Shown here one piece after another: positions 8,603-17,271 of a stretch of 64,000 nucleotides of DNA. The number at the start of each line of letters is the position of its first letter. Within the stretch, counting starts at the first letter, position 1. The stretch is from Bdellovibrionaceae bacterium UBA1609 (GTDB taxonomy: Bacteria > Bdellovibrionota > Bdellovibrionia > Bdellovibrionales > UBA1609), in the NCBI GenBank assembly GCA_002321895.1, contig DCMZ01000003.1, positions 210,655 to 274,654 of the forward strand, read 5' to 3'. The notes under the pieces are model-generated. The model did no database searches and had not been told where the DNA came from. It saw nothing but the letters and a program-made list of their open reading frames with translations. A program made the position numbers and the translations under genes.

Positions 8603-9163
8603 CTAATATTTAGGCGGCCAAATATAAGCCCTTAAAAAGGTTTCAATTAATTCTGGGGCTTCAATTCGCTCCAATACATAAGCCTCAGGGTCATTTTCAC
8701 TGGCTTCTGTGTCCTGAAGCTTCAAAACGTAGGTTTGCAGCCCAGAATCCACATCACAGAAGGAATGGAAATATAACCAGTAAGTGACCGGCTCTGAGGC
8801 CACAAACTCTTCTGAGGGCCTCATAACCGCGTTAATTTGGCGCCCCTCATTCTGGAAAACACCCGTTCCACTGGCAGAAATATAAGCTTTCTCTACTCCA
8901 TCCTCCAACTCAATCATTTTGAATTGTTGAACGAGTAAAATACGGCCTCTTCCGGAGTTTTTAATATTAATATTGAAAAACAATTCGGCTTCGCCATCTC
9001 TATTTTTCGCGGCCCAAAAGCCTTCGAAACTCTCTACTTTAAATTGGCAAGGACTACCCCATGGGAAAGGGTCTGTTCCCCCATCATCACCTCTCAAGGC
9101 CGACCATGCTGGCCACCCCATTAACATTATCAAAGCTACCCTAACCACACCCATTTTACCCAT
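8603..9163 (-). CDS. Secreted protein of unknown function
   Basis: A 186-residue protein. The N-terminus MGKMGVVRVALIMLMGWP followed by AWSA looks like a Sec signal peptide with cleavage near residue 22; Met4 is an alternative start. The mature part is beta-rich with two cysteines (CQFKVESF, FCDVDSG) that could form a disulfide. I recognise no family. It lies 10 bases downstream of the TPR/winged-helix regulator on the same strand, so the two are probably cotranscribed and this protein may be linked to the process that regulator controls. tRNA-Val and its promoter follow. Confidence 0.65.
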   Translation of the reverse strand: MGKMGVVRVALIMLMGWPAWSALRGDDGGTDPFPWGSPCQFKVESFEGFWAAKNRDGEAELFFNINIKNSGRGRILLVQQFKMIELEDGVEKAYISASGTGVFQNEGRQINAVMRPSEEFVASEPVTYWLYFHSFCDVDSGLQTYVLKLQDTEASENDPEAYVLERIEAPELIETFLRAYIWPPKY

Positions 9164-9173
9164 TTTTGACTCC

Positions 9174-10298
9174 CTAGTGATGAACCATAACTTTCGCTGA
9201 CTTATTCAAATAGTAACCCTGTTTTGACCTGAAAATGTATTTAGGTCGATCGTAATCCGGCTCAATAAGTTTTCGAAGCCGCTTGATTGTGACATAGACT
9301 TTATTGTCATGCACCCTTGGATCGTATTCCTGCTTCCAAACCTTTTCAACCAAAGCCTCTTTTGAAAAAACCTGTCCTGGTTGACTCATGAAAAGCTTTA
9401 ATAGATCCAATAAAATAAATTGAGATTTAAAATCCACCTTACCTTTTTTCTTTTCAAGGAGCTGGTGGGCCTCTTCATCTAAGACCAAATCAAATTCGGA
9501 CTCGGAAATATCAGCGTATTTATCCATTACCCGATCAATGGCATTGCCCATAAATATATTATTTTTAGGATCAATGGATCGCTTAGCTAGATTCAAGTAA
9601 ACCTTGCCCATACTGGTTTCGCCTTGAAGCAAATAGGTGTAACCCATTGAGAAAAGTAATCGAATGTACATATAAAGATGTTTGGACTCTTTCACCAAAT
9701 CATAGGCTTGCCAGTACACATCCAAAGCTTGATCGTACTTGCCCATACTTCTTAAAATATTTCCATTCAAAATCAGACTAGATACTTTCAGATCTGGAAT
9801 ATCGATCAATTCGAAAAATACCTGAAGATTATAAATCTCCTTCAAAGCGTTATCGTATTGTTCACGCATCCGGTAGACCCATGCCATCCCATAGATGGCA
9901 TGACAGATATCCTTTTTGATATTCGTATCCAGCCCTAATTTAAGAGCTTGTTGGAAATACTCATGCGCCACATCGGTTTGCTCCTTAAGTGCCGCGCAAA
10001 CGCCAAGAACATAATACATTCGCGAGTTCAGTTGAAACTCGGAGCGAATTACTAAGTCTTGTAAACGTTCTTTAGCCGCGTTGATTTTATCAAACCGCTC
10101 TAATTCTCCGTAAATTCTTAGTAGCACGCTCTCAACTTCAATGAACTGTTGATAGTTTTTATCTTCTAAGTAATCGTTTGCTAATGGCTCTAAAAGAGAT
10201 TCAGCTTCTAGAAAATCGCCTCGCTCAGCGAGCATTTTCCCCATATTAAAATGATCTGTGGTTATAACATCACTTTCAGTTTCAGTTTCAGTTTGCAC
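9174..10298 (-). CDS. TPR-containing transcription regulator with C-terminal OmpR-type winged helix
   Basis: A 374-residue protein. Residues 15-270 are helical repeats of TPR type (for example LGLDTNIKKDICHAIYGMAW and repeated Y/A/L heptads). The last 95 residues match a Trans_reg_C winged helix: FKSQFILLDLLKLFMSQPG, then FSKEALVEKVW, VHDNKVYVTIKRLRK and YIFRSKQGYYL. The domain order is reversed relative to SARP regulators, and there is no receiver domain, so the signal is probably sensed by the TPR part. Start is GTG at 10298 with AAAGGA about 6 bases upstream. Repeated CTTACA..AGATCTGTA sites lie 20-66 bases upstream of the start, suggesting autoregulation. The next gene is a secreted protein. 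Confidence 0.8.
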   Translation of the reverse strand: MQTETETESDVITTDHFNMGKMLAERGDFLEAESLLEPLANDYLEDKNYQQFIEVESVLLRIYGELERFDKINAAKERLQDLVIRSEFQLNSRMYYVLGVCAALKEQTDVAHEYFQQALKLGLDTNIKKDICHAIYGMAWVYRMREQYDNALKEIYNLQVFFELIDIPDLKVSSLILNGNILRSMGKYDQALDVYWQAYDLVKESKHLYMYIRLLFSMGYTYLLQGETSMGKVYLNLAKRSIDPKNNIFMGNAIDRVMDKYADISESEFDLVLDEEAHQLLEKKKGKVDFKSQFILLDLLKLFMSQPGQVFSKEALVEKVWKQEYDPRVHDNKVYVTIKRLRKLIEPDYDRPKYIFRSKQGYYLNKSAKVMVHH

Positions 10299-10317
10299 TG
10301 TTGTCCTTTTCTCAAAT

Positions 10318-10504
10318 CTTACAAAAGATCTGTAAGCAAGACCAATTTCTTACAAGATCTGTATTCTGAGTCAACATTCCTAATTTATATAACGATTTGC
10401 AAAATAATATCAGGAAGTTCGGTAAGCCATGGGAATGTGGATATCCCTGTGAATATCCTGTTGAGAACCCGCCAATCCGCCCATTAAAAAAGTAACAGAT
10501 CTGT
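10318..10504 (-). promoter_or_regulatory. Repeated AGATCTGT operator-like sites upstream of the TPR/winged-helix regulator
   Basis: CTTACA-(7 nt)-TGTAAG at 10318-10336 is a perfect inverted repeat. A second copy, CTTACA-AGATC-TGTA, occupies 10349-10363, exactly 31 bases (three helical turns) away. ACAGATCTGT, a 10-bp palindrome, lies at 10495-10504. All three share AGATCTGT. This lies in the 395-base gene-free stretch 10299-10693. Apart from the lon terminator I see nothing else there. Confidence 0.45.
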
Positions 10505-10640
10505 CCTGAGTGCTCTCATTTTGATCTGGCAGAATTCATTCCAGGAAGTGAAAAAATTTCCACCCCCAGTCTCATCAGGAACTTAAAGTGACGTTTTTTT
10601 GATATTTTCTCGCTGTCAGAGAACAACCCTACAACGGATT

Positions 10641-10668
10641 AAAAAAAAGCGCGATAGATATCGCGCCT
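10641..10668 (-). terminator. Rho-independent terminator of lon
   Basis: On the minus strand GCGCGATA and TATCGCGC form a stem followed by eight T, 26 bases after the lon stop. Confidence 0.9.
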
Positions 10669-10693
10669 TTAAGTTCCACTTAAATTTTAATAA

Positions 10694-13174
10694 TTAGTGC
10701 TGAAGGGTGTGCCCCGTGTACTGAGCCTTGATTCCTGACCCACGCTCGCCACGATGTTTGAAAATCTCTTTTGCGTTTTTCACATCAAGAGCATTCACCA
10801 ACACCTGATCCACATGATCAACGAGTACTACTTTTAAATCTTTCATCACTTCTTTAGGAATATCCTTAAGATCTTTTTCGTTCTCCTTCGGACAGATCAC
10901 CATCTTAATTCCACCTCTATGAGCGGCTAAGATCTTCTCTTTGAGCCCGCCAATAGCAAGAACTCGTCCTCTTAACGTCACTTCACCAGTCATCGCCACA
11001 GTTCTTTTTACCGGGGTGCGAATAAGAGCTGAAACAATACTTGTTGTGATAGTGATACCCGCACTAGGACCATCTTTTGGAATCGCCCCTTCAGGTGCAT
11101 GAATATGAACATCTAAGTTTTGGAAAGTCTCCTTGTCGATGCCGAATAGTGGCCCACGAGAACGAACGTAACTCATCGCCGCTGTACATGATTCTTTCAT
11201 CACATCACCCAGAGATCCGGTGATAATAAACTTACCTTTTCCTGGAACGATTGAGACTTCAACTACCAGCAGATCACCACCCACTTCTGTCCAAGCTAAA
11301 CCGTTAGTAATTCCGATCTCATTTTTTCCATCAATTTTTCCGTACTTAATCTTGTTCTCTTCACCCAAGAACTCTATCACCTTTGCCGGTGTTATAGGCC
11401 ACTTCTTCGGAGCCTGTTTTGGCCCTTTGGACTTTGTAGTGGTCTTTTTAGATTTGGTTTTCTTAGAAGTCTCAACCGCTTCCGCTTTTACGATGTCGCG
11501 AGCCGTCTTTCGACATAGAGTCGCAACACGTCTTTCAAGTCCACGAACTCCGGCTTCTTTCGTAAAAGAGCGAATCACTTCTTTCACAGCAGCATCGGAA
11601 AAAGAAACATTATAGTCCTTCAAACCGTGAGCTTTAATCTGCTTAGGAATTAAATACTTCTTGGCAATATTATATTTTTCGCTCTCAATATAACCATCCA
11701 ACGAAATAACTTCCATTCTATCTAATAGAGGCCTAGGAATCGGATGCAATGAGTTCGCTGTTGTGAAAAACATAACTTTAGAAAGGTCGTATTCCACCTC
11801 TAAATAGTGATCACTGAAATTTTTATTCTGTTCAGGATCTAGAACTTCTAAAAGTGCTGCAGAAGGATCGCCTCTAAAATCGTTACTCATTTTATCAATC
11901 TCATCGAGAAGAACTAAAGGGTTTCCAGATTTTACTTTTCTTAATGCCTGAATGATTTTCCCCGGCATTGCACCCACATAGGTTTTTCGGTGACCCCGAA
12001 TCTCAGCTTCATCACGCACTCCACCCAAAGAAATTCGCGTGAATTCGCGATTCAATGATCGAGCTACCGATTTTGCCAATGAAGTTTTACCAACCCCTGG
12101 AGGTCCAACTAAGCACAAAATTGGACCCTTCAACTCGCTCGATAATGTTTGCACCGCCAAATGCTCGATGATTCTTTCTTTAACTTTCTCTAGTCCATAG
12201 TGATCTTCATCTAAAATCTCTTCAGCTAACTCCAGGTCGTGCTTCTCCTCTTTGTATTCATTCCAAGGAAGACTCACCATCCAATCAATGTAGTTTCTGA
12301 CTACAGCCGACTCCGCTGACATTGGAGACATCATTTTTAATTTCTTTAGCTCTTTAAGAGTTTTCTCTCGAGCTTCTTTAGTCATCTTTTTATCTTTAAT
12401 TTGATCTTCCAGCTCCATTAACTCTTGCTGGTAATCATCTTTCTCGCCCAGTTCCTTCTGAATGGCCTGCATTTGCTCATTGAGATAGTATTCTTTTTGC
12501 GATCGCTCCATTTGCTTTTTCACACGACCACGAATCTTCTTTTCGACCTCTAGGATTTCGATTTCACCAGTCATCATGTTAAGCAATTCTTCCAAACGCT
12601 TATTCGGTGATGCGATCTCCAAAATATTTTGCTTGTCTTCAAGCTTCAAGTTCAATTGCGCTACAATGATATCCGCCAACTCAGATGGCTCATCGATTGT
12701 TGAAACCCGCATTAAAATTTCTGGCGGAATTCTCTTGTTCAGTTTTACGTAAGTTTCGAAAGTTGTTTTCACTGAACGCATTAAAGCGTGTGCTTCCGTT
12801 TCGTTATCCATGGACTCTTCAATATTTTCTACTTTTACTTTGAAGAAGCCATCCGTCTGCAAAAAGTCTTTAATACGAATGCGATTTTTACCTTCAACTA
12901 AAACCTTAACCGTTCCATCCGGAAGTCTTAACAATTGAATAATTGTTCCAACAGTCCCAATAGAATAAATTTCATCTGGCGTTGGACTGTTTGTTTTAGC
13001 GTCTTTTTGTGCTGCCAAAACAATATCAGTTTGATTGCTCATTGCTTCTTCCAAAGCGTTGATGCTTTTTTCACGGCCCACAAATAGGGGCATCATCATA
13101 TGAGGAAATATAATTAAATCTCTCAATGGCAACAGTGGTAATTCTTGAACTTCTTTATTTTTTGCGTCACTCAT
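10694..13174 (-). CDS. lon: ATP-dependent protease La (Lon)
   Basis: An 826-residue LonA. Order: N-terminal substrate domain (about 10-200, opening LPLLPLRDLIIFPHMMMPL), coiled linker, AAA+ module with Walker A GPPGVGKT at 357-364 and Walker B VLLDEID at 421-427, then the protease domain with Ser704 (KDGPSAG) and Lys747. The Ser-Lys spacing of 43 equals that of E. coli Lon. A Lys/Thr-rich insert of about 25 residues (568-592) sits between the AAA+ lid and the protease domain. It degrades misfolded and regulatory proteins in the cytoplasm. ATG at 13174 has GAGGAGAG upstream. It lies downstream of clpP-clpX with 126 bases between, so it may have its own promoter. A terminator follows. Confidence 0.97.
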   Translation of the reverse strand: MSDAKNKEVQELPLLPLRDLIIFPHMMMPLFVGREKSINALEEAMSNQTDIVLAAQKDAKTNSPTPDEIYSIGTVGTIIQLLRLPDGTVKVLVEGKNRIRIKDFLQTDGFFKVKVENIEESMDNETEAHALMRSVKTTFETYVKLNKRIPPEILMRVSTIDEPSELADIIVAQLNLKLEDKQNILEIASPNKRLEELLNMMTGEIEILEVEKKIRGRVKKQMERSQKEYYLNEQMQAIQKELGEKDDYQQELMELEDQIKDKKMTKEAREKTLKELKKLKMMSPMSAESAVVRNYIDWMVSLPWNEYKEEKHDLELAEEILDEDHYGLEKVKERIIEHLAVQTLSSELKGPILCLVGPPGVGKTSLAKSVARSLNREFTRISLGGVRDEAEIRGHRKTYVGAMPGKIIQALRKVKSGNPLVLLDEIDKMSNDFRGDPSAALLEVLDPEQNKNFSDHYLEVEYDLSKVMFFTTANSLHPIPRPLLDRMEVISLDGYIESEKYNIAKKYLIPKQIKAHGLKDYNVSFSDAAVKEVIRSFTKEAGVRGLERRVATLCRKTARDIVKAEAVETSKKTKSKKTTTKSKGPKQAPKKWPITPAKVIEFLGEENKIKYGKIDGKNEIGITNGLAWTEVGGDLLVVEVSIVPGKGKFIITGSLGDVMKESCTAAMSYVRSRGPLFGIDKETFQNLDVHIHAPEGAIPKDGPSAGITITTSIVSALIRTPVKRTVAMTGEVTLRGRVLAIGGLKEKILAAHRGGIKMVICPKENEKDLKDIPKEVMKDLKVVLVDHVDQVLVNALDVKNAKEIFKHRGERGSGIKAQYTGHTLQH

Positions 13175-13266
13175 AGACTCTCCTCACTCGTAAACCTTAT
13201 GTCTCGTGGGTCAGAAGAGCTAGTGCAGAATGATAATTTGGAAGTGCGCGCTTTTAACTGATCATC

Positions 13267-13292
13267 CTTGGCGCCTTTATCAAAGCGCCAAG
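13267..13292 (-). other. clpX-lon intergenic hairpin without T-tract
   Basis: CTTGGCGC and GCGCCAAG form a perfect 8-bp stem with a 10-base loop just after the clpX stop. No T-run follows on either strand, so it may mark mRNA processing or partial termination rather than a full terminator. Confidence 0.5.
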
Positions 13293-13300
13293 AATATTTC

Positions 13301-14602
13301 TTAAGCGCTTTCGGCAGATGATGAGTTAGTTACGCTGGCTTCTTTGCCATCTTTCATTACTAACTCTGGCGGTGCACCTTCTGTCACCACCTTATCAGTG
13401 ATTATAACTTCTTTTACGTTTTCCTTGCTAGGGATTTCGAACATAATATCCAACATTGCTGTTTCCATAACACCGCGTAGTCCACGGGCACCCGTGTTAC
13501 GACGAATGGCCTCTTTAGCAACAGCTTTGATAGCATCTTCGGTGAATGTAAGCTTTACATCTTCATAAGAAAACAAACGTTGGTACTGTTTAACCAAAGC
13601 ATTTTTTGGCTCAGTTAAAATTTGTACTAATGCGTCTTCGTTCAACTCCTCTAAAACAGCGATTACAGGGAGTCGACCAATAAACTCTGGAATTAATCCA
13701 TACCTAGCGAAGTCATCAGGCTCTACTTTTTTCAAAGCACTTCCTTCGTCCTTCTTTCTCTCGTCTTTAGTCTTGATATCCGCAGCAAAACCTAATGCTT
13801 TATTGGAAATTCGATTTTCAACCACTTTATCAAGCCCGACGAAAGCCCCGCCACAAATGAATAGGATATTCGTTGTATCTACCTGTATAAACTCCTGTTG
13901 TGGGTGTTTTCTTCCACCCTTTGGAGGTAAATTGGCTACAGTTCCTTCAAGAATTTTCAGCAATGCCTGCTGAACCCCTTCACCACTTACATCTCTTGTT
14001 ATCGATGGGTTCTCTGATTTACGAGTCACTTTATCAATTTCATCCACATAAATTACGCCACGCTGACAACGATCCACGTCATAATCAGAAGACTGCAGTA
14101 GATTTAAAATCACATTCTCAACATCTTCACCCACATACCCAGCTTCAGTAAGCGCTGTGGCATCAGCCATAGCAAAAGGTACATTCAAAACTTTAGCAAT
14201 GGTTTGAGCCAGCAAAGTTTTACCACTACCTGTAGGTCCAACGAGAAGAATATTTGATTTAGCAATATCCACTTCGTCCTTTTTCTTAGCTCCCTTGGTA
14301 GCGTTCACACGTTTGTAATGATTGTGTACAGCAACTGATAGAGCTCGTTTCGCGGCAGTTTGTCCAATGACAAAATCATCTAAATGAGATTTAATATCGA
14401 TCGGCTTTGGTACTACCAACTCACCCGTTTTCGAATCATCTCGCTCTCGTTCTTCGGCAATAATATCGTTACACAAATCAATACATTCATCACAAATGTA
14501 TACGCCAGGTCCAGCAATTAACTTTTTCACTTCCTTCTGGCTCTTGCCACAGAAGCTACAACTTAAATTTCCACCGTAGTTTTCTTTATCTTTTTTACTC
14601 AT
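13301..14602 (-). CDS. clpX: ClpX, unfoldase subunit of the ClpXP protease
   Basis: A 433-residue protein with an N-terminal zinc-binding domain (CSFCGKSQ..., then CDECIDLC, residues about 16-47). The AAA+ ATPase follows: Walker A VGPTGSGKTLLAQT near 121-134 and Walker B IYVDEIDK near 190. The pore motif YVGED and sensor arginines in RGLRG are present. ClpX unfolds tagged proteins and feeds them into ClpP. The start ATG lies 4 bases after the clpP stop, so translation is probably coupled; its own Shine-Dalgarno is weak. Length is normal for the family (E. coli 424). Confidence 0.97.
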   Translation of the reverse strand: MSKKDKENYGGNLSCSFCGKSQKEVKKLIAGPGVYICDECIDLCNDIIAEERERDDSKTGELVVPKPIDIKSHLDDFVIGQTAAKRALSVAVHNHYKRVNATKGAKKKDEVDIAKSNILLVGPTGSGKTLLAQTIAKVLNVPFAMADATALTEAGYVGEDVENVILNLLQSSDYDVDRCQRGVIYVDEIDKVTRKSENPSITRDVSGEGVQQALLKILEGTVANLPPKGGRKHPQQEFIQVDTTNILFICGGAFVGLDKVVENRISNKALGFAADIKTKDERKKDEGSALKKVEPDDFARYGLIPEFIGRLPVIAVLEELNEDALVQILTEPKNALVKQYQRLFSYEDVKLTFTEDAIKAVAKEAIRRNTGARGLRGVMETAMLDIMFEIPSKENVKEVIITDKVVTEGAPPELVMKDGKEASVTNSSSAESA

Positions 14603-14606
14603 TCAT

Positions 14607-15221
14607 TTAGCTTTCTTCAGAGTTGGATTTTTTTCTGTACTTAACAATCTCGTCTACTAAATTCCACTCAACGGCCTCTTCGGCAGTGAGGAAGTTGTCC
14701 CGATCCATAGCATCAGTCAAATCCTCATACTTCTTACCCGTATGTTTTACATAAATTTCAGTGAGGCGCTTTTTCGTTCTTTCCATATTTTTTGCATGAA
14801 TAATTATATCACTCGCTTGTCCGGTAATACCGTTACCCATAATTAAAGGTTGATGAATCATAACTTCAGAATGAGGTAACACGTATCGCTTACCTTTAGT
14901 TCCACCGCACAAGAGCAATGACCCCATTGAAGCCGCCATTCCCGTACATGTTGTAGAAACATCACACTTTACAAATTGCATAACATCATAGATGGCAAGT
15001 CCTGCAGTTACACTCCCACCAGGAGAGTTCACATAGATATTTATATCTTTTTCAGGGTTCTCCATTTCTAAAAAGAACATCTGCGCCATTACACTATTGG
15101 CCATCTGGTCTGTCACCGGGCCACCTAGGAAGATAATTCGATCCTTTAATAATCGAGAGTAAATGTCATAACTTCTCTCGCCGCGTGGTGTTTGCTCAAT
15201 AACTACAGGTACATAACTCAA
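14607..15221 (-). CDS. clpP: ClpP, proteolytic subunit of Clp protease
   Basis: A 204-residue serine protease. The triad is intact: Ser98 in GMAASMGS, His123 in MIHQPL and Asp175 in DRDNF. Compared with E. coli there is a three-residue insertion after HQPL (LIMGNGITGQ). The start is TTG at 15221, supported by GAGGAG 7 bases upstream; no ATG is available nearby. It assembles into a tetradecameric chamber with ClpX, encoded immediately downstream. tig, which precedes clpP in many proteobacteria, is not here but 8 kb away at 23142 on the other strand. Confidence 0.96.
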   Translation of the reverse strand: MSYVPVVIEQTPRGERSYDIYSRLLKDRIIFLGGPVTDQMANSVMAQMFFLEMENPEKDINIYVNSPGGSVTAGLAIYDVMQFVKCDVSTTCTGMAASMGSLLLCGGTKGKRYVLPHSEVMIHQPLIMGNGITGQASDIIIHAKNMERTKKRLTEIYVKHTGKKYEDLTDAMDRDNFLTAEEAVEWNLVDEIVKYRKKSNSEES

Positions 15222-15533
15222 AGCCGTCTCCTCTTTTTGCGGTTTGGAATGGCTGCTATAAAAAAAAGACTCTCAGTAAACTGTCATCTTCCCAAATCTC
15301 AGCATAGGTTCCAATCATTGCTACCTAGCATACCTTATTTAACATGAGCATTCATGCTGGTATGACAAGTTCTCATCGGGGAAAAAACCAACGAACTTGA
15401 ACAATCTAAAAATCCTTTTATTGCCATCTCACCTTGTGATACAACTCGTTCTACTTCGACACATTTAGCTGATTTCCAGCCTTGGATGCGTCGCAACAAT
15501 GCTGCTGTTTTGATCATTTTTAAGGAGAGACCT
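15222..15533. promoter_or_regulatory. Divergent intergenic region between clpP and pepA
   Basis: This 312-base stretch must hold the divergent promoters of clpPX and pepA. I see the two ribosome sites at its ends and a small inverted repeat AGCAT-TC-ATGCT near 15348. I found no convincing -35/-10 pair of correct spacing and no coding frame with a ribosome site. Confidence 0.4.
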
Positions 15534-17057
15534 ATGCAAATTTCTGTTGAATCAAATCCCAAAAATCCCGCCAAGACGTTGGTCGTGTTCACTCAGACCA
15601 GTACCAAGGGAAAAGATAAGACCTTAAAAGTGGATAGCTCTGTGGACAAAGAAACTAAAACTCTTTTACAAGATGCCTTTGACGATAAAAGCTTTTCCTC
15701 TGCCAAAGGCGCATCTCTATATTTTAGAAATGCTTCAGTGAGTGGTTATGATCACTTACTAGCTATTGGTCTAGGGAATGACTCAGACTTGGACGCTGAA
15801 GTTTTGAGAAGCGCTGGAGGCTCACTGTACAAAAGTCTTAGTACTATAAAAGCTCCCTCGGCAGATATTCTTTTAGACTCTGCAGTTAAAACTGCAAAAA
15901 CGGCCCCTATGCAGGTCCAAGCTTTGGCTGAAGGAATAAACCTTTCTTCCTATAAATTTGACGAATACAAAGATGTTGATAATAAAAAGAAGCCCAAGCC
16001 CACTCCAAATTCAGTTCGTTTTCTTTCTGGTAAAAAAGCGTCCACCGCTGTAGCAAAGAAAGCCGCCACTTATGGTGTAACACTAACAGATTGTGTGAAC
16101 TTCTCTAAAAATTTAGGCGATACCCCTGGAAACCTAATGACTCCAGATATTTTAGCAAAACGCATTCAAAAAGCGGCTAAAGGTACTGGCTTAAAGGTCA
16201 CCGTATGGGATAAAGCGCGCATCAAAAAGGAACGTTTCGGCGGTTTACTTGGTGTGAATTTAGGCGGAGGACCTGATCCACGTTTCATTATCATGGAATA
16301 CAAAGGTGGAGCTGCGAGCAAGAAACCTTTGGCTTTTGTGGGTAAGGGCCTCACTTTCGACGCTGGCGGAATTAGCATTAAACCTTCTGCTGGTATGGAT
16401 GAAATGAAATACGACATGTGTGGTGGAGCTAACGTTATTGGAACTATGCTTGCTATCGCAAAATTGAAATTAAAGACCAATGTGGTTGGTTACGTTCCAT
16501 CGACCGAGAATATGCTCGGCCCTATGGCTAACAAACCAGGTGATATTTTAAAATTTCGTAATGGTAAAACAGCACACGTAGATAACACTGATGCTGAGGG
16601 CCGCTTGATACTTGCCGACGCTCTATCTTATGCCAGTGAAAAGAAGCCCGCTGCCATCGTCGATGCCGCCACTTTAACAGGCGCTTGCGTGATAGCTCTT
16701 GGAAATTCTCACACGGGCATCATGGGTCGTGATGACAAAATGGTAAAAATGGTACAAGACGCCGCTCAAACCACTGGTGAAAAAGTTTGGCAACTGCCAC
16801 TTATTGAAGACCATTTGAATGACATGAAAGGCACTTACGCAGACCTTAGCAACATCTCTTCTTTTAGAGGGGCTGGTTCTTCCACTGCCGGTGCATTTTT
16901 AAGTCACTTCGTTGAGAAGGATATTCCTTGGGTTCATTGTGACATCGCAGGAACGGCGTGGAACTGTGGTAATCGTTTAAGCTATGCTCCAAGTAAAGGT
17001 GCTACTGGATCTATGATCCGTACCTTTGTCGAGCTTGCTAGAACTTTCAAAGCCTAA
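15534..17057 (+). CDS. pepA: Leucyl aminopeptidase (M17)
   Basis: A 507-residue protein starting at ATG 15534, with AAGGAGAG 5 bases upstream; the longer open frame upstream lacks a ribosome site. The C-terminal catalytic domain carries the M17 elements: VGKGLTFDAGGISIKP (Lys and Asp metal ligands), KYDMCGGA and the diagnostic NTDAEGRL. It removes N-terminal residues from peptides, using two metal ions in a hexamer. Being divergent from clpP-clpX-lon, it fits the final step of peptide turnover after Clp and Lon. The N-terminal half is more variable, as is usual. Confidence 0.95.
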   Translation: MQISVESNPKNPAKTLVVFTQTSTKGKDKTLKVDSSVDKETKTLLQDAFDDKSFSSAKGASLYFRNASVSGYDHLLAIGLGNDSDLDAEVLRSAGGSLYKSLSTIKAPSADILLDSAVKTAKTAPMQVQALAEGINLSSYKFDEYKDVDNKKKPKPTPNSVRFLSGKKASTAVAKKAATYGVTLTDCVNFSKNLGDTPGNLMTPDILAKRIQKAAKGTGLKVTVWDKARIKKERFGGLLGVNLGGGPDPRFIIMEYKGGAASKKPLAFVGKGLTFDAGGISIKPSAGMDEMKYDMCGGANVIGTMLAIAKLKLKTNVVGYVPSTENMLGPMANKPGDILKFRNGKTAHVDNTDAEGRLILADALSYASEKKPAAIVDAATLTGACVIALGNSHTGIMGRDDKMVKMVQDAAQTTGEKVWQLPLIEDHLNDMKGTYADLSNISSFRGAGSSTAGAFLSHFVEKDIPWVHCDIAGTAWNCGNRLSYAPSKGATGSMIRTFVELARTFKA

Positions 17058-17061
17058 TCCC

Positions 17062-17202
17062 ATAAAGTGCCGGAGGTATTGCCTTCGACAAGCATAGCGA
17101 GGCGAGCAGGCGTAGCCTGGCAATGCCGAACATACATCTTTTTCGGATGCAGCCTGGCATGTTTTGCCACACCACATCCGAAAAATATGCCTGGCACTTT
17201 AT
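17062..17202. repeat. Nested inverted-repeat element with GCCTGGCA units
   Basis: Outer arms ATAAAGTGCC (17062-17071) and GGCACTTTAT (17193-17202) are perfect complements. Inside, TTTTTCGGATG (17139-17149) pairs with CATCCGAAAAA (17175-17185), and GCCTGGCA occurs three times. A related GGTGCCTGGCACC palindrome lies at 34441-34453. It resembles a small non-autonomous palindromic repeat family and may also attenuate pepA transcription; there is no T-tract. Confidence 0.6.
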
Positions 17203-17271
17203 AATCTATACCTATGCCTGTAGGTGGAACGCCGCTCCTGGTGCTAAAATTAAGTAAATATAGGAGCGGGA

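Noticed and set aside
10275..10293. Hexamer repeat CTGAAA at the start of the TPR regulator as a phase-variable tract.
   Set aside because: The unit is a multiple of three and stays in frame, so copy changes would not switch the gene; only three copies.
14607..15221. ClpP appeared to have Ala in place of the catalytic Asp (motif TDAMDRDNF).
   Set aside because: The catalytic Asp of E. coli ClpP is the one in RDRF, which aligns with Asp175 in DRDNF. The offset comes from a three-residue insertion after HQPL, so the triad is intact.
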